Shown piece by piece: positions 42,999-51,288 of a stretch of DNA of 64,000 nt. The translations under genes were made by a program, and so were the position numbers. The stretch is from the NCBI GenBank assembly GCA_965221345.1, contig CBDCSD010000001.1, positions 992,001-1,056,000 of the forward strand, read 5' to 3'. Below the pieces are notes generated by a model. That model was given only the letters and a program-made list of their open reading frames with translations. It was not told where the DNA came from and did no database searches. The stretch comes from Bin5 sp965221345 (GTDB lineage: Bacteria; Chloroflexota; Anaerolineae; Caldilineales; Caldilineaceae). Each line of letters opens with the position of its first letter. Positions within the stretch are counted from its first letter, which is position 1.

Positions 42999-43529
42999 TC
43001 ATTTGAATCCTAACTCCACCAGCTTGCCCACCATTCCCTTGATGCGCGGACTGTCGCTGTACAAGAATGCATCTTCGTACACGCGGGCTGTTTGCGTATG
43101 CTGCATTTTCTCCACGTGCCCGAGGTTACCCTGATAAACCCGCTTCAGAAACTCGATGTCCTTTTCTCTTGACGGCTGCGCTCCGAAATTCATAGTGAAC
43201 ATGCGCCGCCCCGTTATGCCGCCGAACGCAGAATGCCACAGGTTCTGGTTAAAGAAAACCACATCGCCCGGCTGGGACTCGAGCGGAAAACTTGGGATGT
43301 CGCGGCCGGCCGCGTCAAACGCCATTTGGTCCGGATCGTGGCGCTGTTGTTTGAGCGGGTCGAGCGCGGCGTGCAGCGGCAGCCGGTGCGAACCGGGGAT
43401 CACCCGCAGGCAGCCGGTACCCTTTGTCACCCGGTCGAGGTACAAGGCGACCTTGATGCGCCCATAGTCGAGAACCGAGCCGTCGGGATGCCAGCCGGTG
43501 TCGCCGACATAGAGGTTGCCGTCGGAGCC
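42999..43529 (-). pseudogene. 5'-truncated PhyH dioxygenase remnant
   Basis: About 176 codons equivalent to the last two thirds of the PhyH proteins at 21013 and 23007. Homology begins abruptly at GSDGNLYVGDTGWHPDG, with His and Asp of the iron site present, and includes LWHSAFGG and GRRMFTMNF. Roughly the first 86 residues are missing and no start codon or ribosome site precedes the remaining frame. Upstream, the frame only reads through the out-of-frame signal-peptide sequence. I read it as a gene broken by a deletion. Confidence 0.75.
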
Positions 43530-43666
43530 TATCCACCCGCCTCTTCGTCCTGTGCCATCTCGGTTGCCGGTACAGCTGGTTGACACGCGGCCGCTACAAC
43601 CCCTGCAGATCCGATTGCGGATGCCCACAGAAACTCCCGCCGGCTCAGTCTTCTCTTCGCTGCCAT
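43529..43666 (-). pseudogene. Orphan Tat lipoprotein signal of a lost solute-binding protein
   Basis: A 45-codon frame from ATG 43666, with a very strong AAAGGAGG ribosome site. It encodes SRREFLWAS (Tat twin-Arg), a hydrophobic stretch and a lipobox VAAAC with Ala/Pro residues after it, exactly the start of the Tat-exported binding proteins at 47460 and 58738. It stops at TAG 43529-43531, at the point where phyH homology begins in another frame. It is probably the 5' end of a binding-protein gene whose body was deleted. A tiny exported lipopeptide could still be made. Confidence 0.75.
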
Positions 43667-43952
43667 CGACTTCCTCCTTTGCTGGGTAACCGTCAAGGCT
43701 ACACTCCCTTGCCCTTTCAGCCTGTATGAAACCTGAACGCAATCATAGTGGTCTATAGCCAGTATCTGCACTGATCACAGACCACTTCAATTCTTGCCCC
43801 TTAGCTACGGGCACAGTTTAACTTGAATACAATATATTGCATAACGCGAAATTTCGACCGGACTTCGGACATCAGCGCTATCGATTCCATTCTGACGAAG
43901 CTCACGCCCCCCCACTTACGCCCCGTCAGAGACAGATGGCTGTCATCCCCAA

Positions 43953-45503
43953 CTAACCGTCGGCGTCCACCACCCGGAAAGAGTAAAGCTCTGCGTCTTT
44001 CAGATAGAAGCGCAGGCGCGTATAGCCTACAATTTCGTTCACCGTCGACCGTCCCTGCCAAGTGACCACATGCTCGACGGCATCACCGCTGAACCGGTCC
44101 GATTCGCTGCGCGTGTAACCGGCCCACGGCTCGTCCATTGCATCGGTGATCTCGACATCAATGTACCCCTTGGCGTGGCAGCGGGCGTTGATGATCAGCT
44201 TCTCCCCGGTTGAGAAAAACGGCTTTGTGCTGATGATCCCTTCGCGCAGCCCCGCATCCAAAGAGACGAAGCCATCGGCGCGCAACATGGCCAGCCCCAG
44301 CCCCTCGTTCAATTCACTGGGCGGCAGGTCCGCCTCGGGCGTATCCAGCCCCTGCGCCTTGCCCACAAAAGCCCAGTCGTGATGGAAATTCGCCCCGCCA
44401 TACAAGATATAACTCTTGTCGCCCACGCGCACCGGCGGGATGACCGTATCCACCTGGAACGCATCCCAAGACTCATCACCTCCGAGCGGGATCACCCAGG
44501 GGCCGTGGGGATAGTGGTGCCACTCGATTCCGTCGTGGCTGTAAACCAACTCGGTCTCCTTGGTGTTGTCCACCGTGTGAAATACCGGAAGCAGCCCACA
44601 GTGATAGCGCCCCAGGCGGAAGTAGGAGAGCGCGTAAAACTGGTCATCCAGATTATGATGACTGCCAGGCGCCAAAACCCGTTGCGCCGGCGACCACTCC
44701 AGCAGATTCTCGCTCTCCAGACGGTAGATCGCCCGCTTCGGAATCCAACCATACGGTTGTCCCGGGTAGTATCGCGTAAACCACTGGTCGCCGGCCGGAT
44801 TGCCCGTTTCGGCTGCGTAGTGACCGCGGCCATAGATCACATAACGCGCCCGTTCCTCATCATAGGAAAGCGACAACACATCCCCGCCCCAGATCAGGCT
44901 CACCGGATTGGACGGCTCCTGCGTCCAGGTGATCCCGTCGCCGGAGTAAGCGATGCACAGACCCAGCGAATGGGAATGCGTAATTGTGCTGCGCTTCGGA
45001 ACGTTTATGTTCAGCTTCTCCGGCAGGTAGGCCATCTTGTAGCGGCGTTGCGGATCCGGATCGGATGGATCGCGTATCACCGAGAGGGCAACCGGCGTGC
45101 CCTGCCGATCGTCCCACGCCAGTCGGTTCGTGTTGCGTCCATCAACCGTGACCGCGCCCAGTTCGGGCTTGCGCCAGTGAACGCCATCGCTGGATTCCGC
45201 ATAGCTCAGTTTCGGCTTCCAAACCGCCTCCGCTCCGCCCTCGAAGCCCAGATTGGTGAAATCCATATACCAGCAACGAAATCGGCCATCTTCCTCGCGC
45301 AGCGCCGTCACCGTCGTGTTGAAATGGGGCCATACCTCCCACGGCTGGTCGCGGCGGATGACCGGATTGGCGGCGTGCTTGGCGGCAACGTGGTGCGTGC
45401 GTTTGATATTCTTCACCCACTCCAGCATCGTGTCATCCAGAAAATACTGGGTCTGATCACCGATGCGCTCGAAATGGGTCTCCGGGTTGTAGCCAACAAT
45501 CAT
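43953..45503 (-). CDS. Glycosidase-like five-bladed propeller family protein, paralog 5
   Basis: A 516-residue member; AAGGG precedes ATG 45503. It begins ERIGDQTQYFLDDTMLEW, carries LSYAESSDGVHWRKPELG and CIAYSGDGITWTQEP strands, and closes with TRLRFYLKDAELYSFRV. No signal peptide. Its start is four bases after the stop of the sugar-type permease gene at 45508, so it belongs to that ABC operon and is likely the enzyme acting on the imported solute. The region 43667-43952 downstream contains no gene that I can support. Confidence 0.75.
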   Translation of the reverse strand: MIVGYNPETHFERIGDQTQYFLDDTMLEWVKNIKRTHHVAAKHAANPVIRRDQPWEVWPHFNTTVTALREEDGRFRCWYMDFTNLGFEGGAEAVWKPKLSYAESSDGVHWRKPELGAVTVDGRNTNRLAWDDRQGTPVALSVIRDPSDPDPQRRYKMAYLPEKLNINVPKRSTITHSHSLGLCIAYSGDGITWTQEPSNPVSLIWGGDVLSLSYDEERARYVIYGRGHYAAETGNPAGDQWFTRYYPGQPYGWIPKRAIYRLESENLLEWSPAQRVLAPGSHHNLDDQFYALSYFRLGRYHCGLLPVFHTVDNTKETELVYSHDGIEWHHYPHGPWVIPLGGDESWDAFQVDTVIPPVRVGDKSYILYGGANFHHDWAFVGKAQGLDTPEADLPPSELNEGLGLAMLRADGFVSLDAGLREGIISTKPFFSTGEKLIINARCHAKGYIDVEITDAMDEPWAGYTRSESDRFSGDAVEHVVTWQGRSTVNEIVGYTRLRFYLKDAELYSFRVVDADG

Positions 45504-45507
45504 TTCT

Positions 45508-46395
45508 TTATCCCTTCATGCCGGTCGTCGCGATGCCTTCGACAAAATAGCGCTGCAGAAAGAGGAAGGTTATTACGATCGGTACAACTGCCAGAAACGA
45601 CCCCGCCGTAAGCGGGCCGTACTCGGTCCAGTAGAGCCCCATGAACTTGGTTAGTATCAGTGAGATTGTGAATTTTTCCTCCGAATTGAGCACAATCAGA
45701 GGCCAGAAGAACCAGTTCCAATAGACCATCAGATTGAGCAGGCTCAGCGCACCAGCCGCGGACTTGGCCAGCGGCAGCGCGATCGACCAGAAGATTCTGA
45801 ATTCACTGCAACCGTCGAGACGGGCAGAGTCCAGCAACTCCGAGGGGATGCTGAACATGAACTGGCGCATCATGAAGACGCCAAAAGAGTTGTATAGGGA
45901 AGGAACTATCAACGCCGCATACGAATCCACCCAGCCGAGCGTAATGATCATGAGGTAGAGTGGGATCGAGATCACGTAGAAGGGGAGCATCATACCCGCC
46001 AGGCTGATGGTGAAGATCACATCGCGCCCGCGAAACGCATACTTGCTGAAAACGAATCCCATCAGCGAGCTGCTGAAGACCGTCGCCGCAGTGATCACGA
46101 CCGCCAAATAGGCCGTGTTGATCAGGGAACGCAGCAGTTGGGTACGATTCCACACCTGCACAAAGTTGTCCAGGGTCAGTTGCGTCGGCAGCCAGACAGC
46201 CGGAATGGCGATGATATCCGCCTGCGTCTTGAAGGAAGTGAGCACCATGAAGACGAATGGCACGATCATCACCAACGCCCCAAATGTAACCAGGACGAAA
46301 GAGACCCAATACGCCGCGATCTCCCTGCCGCGCCCGTCGCGCCGGCGAAACTGGTCCCGATATCGAATCGAAGCTGACATCTGCTCTTCAGCCAT
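45508..46395 (-). CDS. Sugar-type ABC permease, MalG-like (set A)
   Basis: A 295-residue permease of the carbohydrate-uptake (CUT1) type. ATG 46395 and ATG 46380 are both possible; the second has GAAGAG before it. About six membrane helices are seen; the EAA motif is LLDSARLDGCSEFRIFWSIALP. It is paired with the MalF-like protein at 46439. No MalK-type ATPase is present in the window, so a shared ATPase from elsewhere is expected. Confidence 0.9.
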   Translation of the reverse strand: MAEEQMSASIRYRDQFRRRDGRGREIAAYWVSFVLVTFGALVMIVPFVFMVLTSFKTQADIIAIPAVWLPTQLTLDNFVQVWNRTQLLRSLINTAYLAVVITAATVFSSSLMGFVFSKYAFRGRDVIFTISLAGMMLPFYVISIPLYLMIITLGWVDSYAALIVPSLYNSFGVFMMRQFMFSIPSELLDSARLDGCSEFRIFWSIALPLAKSAAGALSLLNLMVYWNWFFWPLIVLNSEEKFTISLILTKFMGLYWTEYGPLTAGSFLAVVPIVITFLFLQRYFVEGIATTGMKG

Positions 46396-46438
46396 TGCAA
46401 TTATTCGGCGCTCAATGAGCGTAGCAGGGGCGCGTCTA

Positions 46439-47365
46439 TCAGTATTCCCATCGGCTGCGCATGACTCTGAATTGCATGAGCGTCAGCCCGAAAATCAGCA
46501 CAAAGAGGATGACGGCCAACGTTGCCCCGTAACTGTAGTTGAAGCCGCCGACTTCGGAAAAGGCGGTCAGGTAGAGCAGGATCGAGAACACGGTCGTGGC
46601 GCGCACTGGGCCGCCCACGACCTCAGTCGATCCCAACGTCATGGCGTAGATCACGCCAAACTCCTGCAGGGCGGCAATTGTGCCGGTGACGACGATAAAA
46701 AGCATGACCGGCATCAACAATGGGAAGGTGATGCGCCAGAAGGTCTGCCACGCGCCGGCGCCGTCGACCCGGGCGGAATCGAGCAGTTCGGAGGGAATCT
46801 GGTCCAGGCCGGCAAGGAAAAGGATCACGTTGTACCCCAGCCGCGCCCATGCCGCCACCAGGGCTACGGTCAGCAGCGCGCTCTTGGGGCTTGCCATCCA
46901 AGGTTGCGATGGCAGGCCCACTATGTTCAGAAGTGCGTTGACGGAACCGAACTGGGGTTGGAACAGCACGCGCATCAGCAGTCCGGATACGACGGCCGGC
47001 ACGATGTAAGGGATAAAGTAGGCCAGGCGCAACGTGGGCTGCGCCCGCCGGTGATTTCTGATCAGCACGGCGACGAACAGCCCCAGCACTGTGCTGATGA
47101 CGACAATCTCAGCGCTGAAGACCAACGTTCGCCACAACGAATCCAGTACAAGCCCGTCTTTGACCAGAGCAAACTCGTAATGGGACAGCCCAACAAACTT
47201 CTGCTGCCAGATCGGTTTCAACCCTCGCCAGTTGAACAGGCTGAGCACAATGGAATACGCCATCGGCCAGAGCCTGAAGCCTCCGTAGAAGATCACCAGA
47301 AACAGCAGCGAACCATAGACCATGGTCCGCTGTCCCTGGCGCACGCCAAGGACATTCAGGCGCAT
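46439..47365 (-). CDS. Sugar-type ABC permease, MalF-like (set A)
   Basis: A 308-residue permease; GGAGG lies five bases before ATG 47365. Six membrane helices, with the EAA motif LLDSARVDGAGAWQTFWRITFP. It forms a heterodimer with the MalG-like partner whose gene begins 43 bases downstream. The 94-base leader to the binding-protein gene contains a strong inverted repeat. Confidence 0.9.
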   Translation of the reverse strand: MRLNVLGVRQGQRTMVYGSLLFLVIFYGGFRLWPMAYSIVLSLFNWRGLKPIWQQKFVGLSHYEFALVKDGLVLDSLWRTLVFSAEIVVISTVLGLFVAVLIRNHRRAQPTLRLAYFIPYIVPAVVSGLLMRVLFQPQFGSVNALLNIVGLPSQPWMASPKSALLTVALVAAWARLGYNVILFLAGLDQIPSELLDSARVDGAGAWQTFWRITFPLLMPVMLFIVVTGTIAALQEFGVIYAMTLGSTEVVGGPVRATTVFSILLYLTAFSEVGGFNYSYGATLAVILFVLIFGLTLMQFRVMRSRWEY

Positions 47366-47402
47366 AAGTTCCTCCAGTGGGAACGGAAGAGGCTAACCCT
47401 GC

Positions 47403-47452
47403 TGGCCCGCGGCCCGTGACCAGCACAGTGACTGGCCACCGGCCGCGGGCCA
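47403..47452 (-). promoter_or_regulatory. Long hairpin between binding-protein and permease genes (set A)
   Basis: TGGCCCGCGGCC at 47403-47414 pairs perfectly with GGCCGCGGGCCA at 47441-47452. After one mismatch GTG pairs with CAC, and after another CCAG with CTGG, giving a stem of about 21 positions with two mismatches and an 8-base loop. No T-run follows, so it may protect the binding-protein mRNA end rather than terminate. The sequence is heptad-periodic, like other small repeats of the window. Confidence 0.7.
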
Positions 47453-47459
47453 CTACAGA

Positions 47460-48920
47460 TTAAGAGAATGGATAGGCGATCTGCCCCGTGCTCCATTCCT
47501 CTAGGGCGGACAGATCGGATGGTGGCATATAGTCCGGTTCAAAGACAATAAACGGTGTGCCGGCGTTCTGCTCCATCACGACCGCCATTTCGGCTTGAGA
47601 CGCGGCGATCGCGTCATCGATCGACGTACCCTGAAGCAGAGACTCCAATGCAGTCTTGGCAATCTCGCGTTGCCGCGGGAACTCTTCACCGCCGAATGGC
47701 GCCCGGTAGGGAGCCGTCAGCATGAATGTCTGTATCTTGGGCGCCTGGAACTCGGGCCACTCGCGCACAGCCAGCTTCGAGGGGACCGCGGCCGAGTTTA
47801 CGGCCCATCTACCCATGAACTCGTCATCGCCGTACAAGTAGCGCAAGAGCGCGTTGGCGGCCTCTTTCTCATCATCGCTGGCGAACTGGTTGACCGTATA
47901 TCCAAAGCCCAGGTCATCGGCGATACCCCACCAGCCGTTGTCCGGCCGGTCGGCTGCCAGGGGCGTCGGGAAGACGCCAAACTCAAGGTCGGGGAACTGG
48001 TTCGTGAAGGTGCCAACCAGCCAGCCCTTGTTGACCGTCATCGCCGCGCGGTCGGTTGGGAATGCCTCCAGATAGGGCGGCATCTTGGGGCTGTCCACCT
48101 TCTCTTCCAGGATTGCGCGGACGTAGAAGTCCATGAACTTTCGCCATCCGGTCGAGTCGAAGACCCGCCCCAGCTCGCGGTTATAGTGGTAGCCGCCGTG
48201 CTGCCCCGGCCAGTCACGTGCGATGCGGAATGCTTCGGCATGCATGGAAAGGCCGGCTACTATCACATCTCCGTTGTCGTCCCACTGCGTAAGCATCTTG
48301 GCGATTTCGAGCATTTCGTCCCAGGTGCGGGGCACATCTTCATCGGTCAAACCGCCCTCTCGCCACAGCTTCTTGTTGTAGAAGGCGCCGGTCATCAAAG
48401 AACCGGGCGGGATGATATAAGTATCTCCTTCCCAGTAGAGCGCCTCCTGGAAACCGAAGGTCTCTCGCAGCCAGTCCGCCTCAAAATATCTGTCCGACAG
48501 CGGCTCCAGCAGGCCGTCGCGCATGAACGAAGGCAGCGGGCTGAAGATGGTCGGCCGCCCCTGGCGGCCCAGGAGTGCAGTTCGGTTCTTGTCGTTCATC
48601 TCCCTGTTGGGGAAGACGCGCAACTCGACCGAAACGCCCGGGTTCGCCTCCCGGAATCGCTCGATGCCGGCTCGAATTACATTGCCTACAGTGGTGTCGT
48701 GGTCGGTATGCGTCCACCATTCCAACTCCGCGCTGAAGCCCGATGGCAGGAGTGCCGCCGGATGATCGCTGACTACCGCGGGCGCAGCAGCCTGCTCCTC
48801 CGGCGCAGATACGGGAGCGCAGGCCCCCAGCAGAGCAGCGCCAACCGCCGCCCCACCGCTCAACTTGAGAAGATCGCGGCGATTCAATTGATTGTCGTTT
48901 CTGGTACGATTCTGGGACAT
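47460..48920 (-). CDS. Sugar-type ABC solute-binding Tat lipoprotein (set A)
   Basis: A 486-residue family-1 binding protein; AAAGGAGA precedes ATG 48920. Twin-Arg NRRDLLKLS and lipobox LLGAC show Tat export and lipid anchoring. The body has the DHDTTVGNVIRAGIERFREANPG strand typical of the first lobe and DRAAMTVNKGWLVG. The ligand is probably a sugar or glycerol ester. The 195-base space upstream (48921-49115) holds its probable promoter and a purine-rich tract at about 49007-49045; nothing else is seen. Confidence 0.9.
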   Translation of the reverse strand: MSQNRTRNDNQLNRRDLLKLSGGAAVGAALLGACAPVSAPEEQAAAPAVVSDHPAALLPSGFSAELEWWTHTDHDTTVGNVIRAGIERFREANPGVSVELRVFPNREMNDKNRTALLGRQGRPTIFSPLPSFMRDGLLEPLSDRYFEADWLRETFGFQEALYWEGDTYIIPPGSLMTGAFYNKKLWREGGLTDEDVPRTWDEMLEIAKMLTQWDDNGDVIVAGLSMHAEAFRIARDWPGQHGGYHYNRELGRVFDSTGWRKFMDFYVRAILEEKVDSPKMPPYLEAFPTDRAAMTVNKGWLVGTFTNQFPDLEFGVFPTPLAADRPDNGWWGIADDLGFGYTVNQFASDDEKEAANALLRYLYGDDEFMGRWAVNSAAVPSKLAVREWPEFQAPKIQTFMLTAPYRAPFGGEEFPRQREIAKTALESLLQGTSIDDAIAASQAEMAVVMEQNAGTPFIVFEPDYMPPSDLSALEEWSTGQIAYPFS

Positions 48921-49115
48921 TGAGATTCTCCTTTGTGGATACAGGCCGACTGCTTCAAAGGAAACGTGTCTGAAAAGGGATTACGCTGTGATATGTTCAC
49001 CTCCACGGCAGAGGAGAGAGGGAAAAAGTAGTGAAGAGAGACAAAAATGTGCAACGCGTTCCCCGCGCACGCCCCCCGCTCTTTGTCGCTGTCGCAAGGC
49101 AATAGACCCTGCAGT

Positions 49116-50111
49116 TCAAATCAGTATGCACGCTGCCCGGTGCCCCCCGCCCATTTCGCGTAGTTCAGGTTGCTTCTCGGCGCACTCCGGCTGAACCAGG
49201 GGGCAGCGGCTTTGAAAGACGCAGCCGACCGGCAGGTCGATTGGACTGGGCACATCTCCTTCCAACCGGATGCGATTGCGTGTGCGGGCCGCGGTCGGGT
49301 CGGTGATCGGTACGGCGGATAGCAAGGCTTGCGTATAGGGATGGAGGGGATTCTCAAAGAGTTCGTCACAGTCGGCAATTTCCACGATCCGGCCCAGGTA
49401 CATGACAGCTACGCGGTCGGCGATGTGGCGCACCATGCGCAGATCATGGGAGATGAAGAGATAGGTCAAGCCCATCTGTTCGCGCAGCCTTTCGAGGAGG
49501 TTGATCAACTGACCCTGGATCGAAACATCCATCGAGGAGATCGGTTCATCCGCCACCAGGAAACTCGGTGTAACGGCCAGGGCGCGCGCCAGCGCGATGC
49601 GCTGTTGTTGCCCACCGCTGAACTCATGTGGGTAGCGGTTGCGCAAACCGGGATTCAATCCCACCGTTTTGAGAGACGCACTCACGCGATCTTCCAACTC
49701 GGTCCCGCTGGCCATCTTGTGGATGATCAGCGGTTCCGCAATGGCATTCCCAATTGGCATGCGCGGGTCGAGTGAGGAATACGGGTCCTGAAACACGATC
49801 TGCATCTTGCGTCTCAAGGTGCGCAACGCACCCGTCTTCAGTTCCTGGATATTGGCGCCCTCAAAGAAGGTCTGGCCGCTTGTCGGCGCATAGAGATTGA
49901 GAATGGTCTGTCCCAGGGTCGACTTGCCGCATCCGCTTTCCCCAACCAACCCCAACACTTCGCCGCGCCGAATTTTCAGGCTGACCTTTTCGACGGCGCG
50001 CAGTGTGGTCCTGCGGCTCAGAAGGCTCTGGCGGGGTCCTGGAAAGTATCTGCACAACTCCCGCGTCTCGACGAGTGAGTCTTCATTTGCTTCCATTTTT
50101 TGCCGGTCCAT
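49116..50111 (-). CDS. Dipeptide-type ABC transporter ATPase, OppF/DppF-like (set 2)
   Basis: A 331-residue ATPase; start at ATG 50111 or 50096, with no clear ribosome site for either. Walker A GESGCGKS, signature FSGGQQQRIALARAL and Walker B FLVADEPISSMD are intact. The tail GCVFQSRCPLVQPEC marks the oligopeptide subfamily. It is last in a unit with OppB, OppC, propeller paralog 6 and the OppD-like ATPase. Confidence 0.9.
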   Translation of the reverse strand: MDRQKMEANEDSLVETRELCRYFPGPRQSLLSRRTTLRAVEKVSLKIRRGEVLGLVGESGCGKSTLGQTILNLYAPTSGQTFFEGANIQELKTGALRTLRRKMQIVFQDPYSSLDPRMPIGNAIAEPLIIHKMASGTELEDRVSASLKTVGLNPGLRNRYPHEFSGGQQQRIALARALAVTPSFLVADEPISSMDVSIQGQLINLLERLREQMGLTYLFISHDLRMVRHIADRVAVMYLGRIVEIADCDELFENPLHPYTQALLSAVPITDPTAARTRNRIRLEGDVPSPIDLPVGCVFQSRCPLVQPECAEKQPELREMGGGHRAACILI

Positions 50112-50213
50112 CGCTGTTACAAATGAGTGAAGCAACAGCTTCCGTTCCAGTTATCACCGTTGAAATCGTGCCTGTTAACCTGGAACCAAGTAGTGAAGAT
50201 CACTTCTGGTTTC

Positions 50214-51197
50214 TCAGTCCTGGATCTGCAAAGGATGCCAGCAGGCCACAAGCCCGTCGCCGCCACTTCGTTCGAGGGTCGGCGTCTCTTCCACACAGCG
50301 GGCTGAAGCGTATTGACAGCGCGGGTGAAAGGCACATCCGGAAGGCATGCGCGCCATATTGGGGGGCATGCCCTCAATCGTTGTGAGGGTATCGTCTCTG
50401 CGCTCCTCTAACGAAGGCATTGAGGCCAGCAATCCAGCCGTATACGGGTGCTTCGGGCGCAGAAACAGATCCTCAACCGAAGCCGCTTCTACTACCTGGC
50501 CCGCGTACATTACCATCACGCGGTCGCACAGTTCGGCTACCACCCCCAGATCATGGGTAATCCAGAGCACAGACTTACCGACATCTTCTTTCAGTTCCAG
50601 GATCAGGTCGAGCAGTTGCGCCTGGATTGTCACATCAAGGGCAGTGGTTGGCTCATCGGCGATCAGCAGATCCGGATTGCAGCAGATGGCGATGGCGATC
50701 ATCACCCGTTGGCGCATCCCGCCGCTGAACTGGTGGGGGTAGTCGTTAAGACGCTGCTTTGCCGCCGGGATGCCGACCTGTTCCAGGATCTCAATGGCCT
50801 GCTGGGACGCCTCCTGCTGGGTCAGCCCGAGGTGACGCTGCATCGTTTCGGCAATCTGGGCGCCGACTTTCATGGTCGGGTTGAGCGCGGTCAGTGCATC
50901 CTGGAAGATCATCCCCATCTGCAGCGAACGGCGCGTACGCAATGTGCGATCGTCCAACTGCAGCAGGTCTTCTCCTTCCAAGCGGATGGCGCCGCCGACA
51001 ATACGGCCGGGCGGATTCGGCACCAACCCCATGATCGAGAGCGCGGTCATCGTCTTGCCGCAGCCGCTCTCTCCGACCAGCCCGACTGTCTCGCCGCGAT
51101 CTACATGAAAGGAGACCCTGTTCACCGGCTTCAGCACACCCTCTTTGGTAAACAGGTGGGTCTCCAACTCCTCGACTTGCAGCAACGCCTCCGACAT
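50214..51197 (-). CDS. Dipeptide-type ABC transporter ATPase, OppD/DppD-like (set 2)
   Basis: A 327-residue ATPase; GGGGAATCC lies before ATG 51197. Walker A GESGCGKT, signature FSGGMRQRVMIAIAI and Walker B LLIADEPTTALD are present. The tail has GCAFHPRCQYASARC. It shares organisation with the ATPase at 36589. The 102-base gap to the partner ATPase shows no feature. Confidence 0.9.
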   Translation of the reverse strand: MSEALLQVEELETHLFTKEGVLKPVNRVSFHVDRGETVGLVGESGCGKTMTALSIMGLVPNPPGRIVGGAIRLEGEDLLQLDDRTLRTRRSLQMGMIFQDALTALNPTMKVGAQIAETMQRHLGLTQQEASQQAIEILEQVGIPAAKQRLNDYPHQFSGGMRQRVMIAIAICCNPDLLIADEPTTALDVTIQAQLLDLILELKEDVGKSVLWITHDLGVVAELCDRVMVMYAGQVVEAASVEDLFLRPKHPYTAGLLASMPSLEERRDDTLTTIEGMPPNMARMPSGCAFHPRCQYASARCVEETPTLERSGGDGLVACWHPLQIQD

Positions 51198-51288
51198 GGA
51201 TTCCCCATCCGCTCAGTCCGTCGTATCGGCCTTCTGTTGCAGGCCGCTGTGGTCAGCCTGAGTCTGCTTCTAACTACAGTAGTTCCTG

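Noticed and set aside
42999..43742. A continuous 247-codon gene ending in the PhyH domain
   Set aside because: Its first 70 codons are an out-of-frame reading of the Tat signal sequence, so it is not a natural N-terminus.
44379..45611. A 410-codon plus-strand frame antisense to propeller paralog 5
   Set aside because: Arg/His-rich with no motif; the sense gene is well supported.
46115..47419. A 434-codon plus-strand frame antisense to the two set A permeases
   Set aside because: The residues are rich in His, Gln and Arg, as in other shadow frames here, and no membrane or domain pattern is seen.
47595..48923. A 442-codon plus-strand frame antisense to the set A binding protein
   Set aside because: The opposite strand has a Tat signal, lipobox and family motifs; this frame has none.
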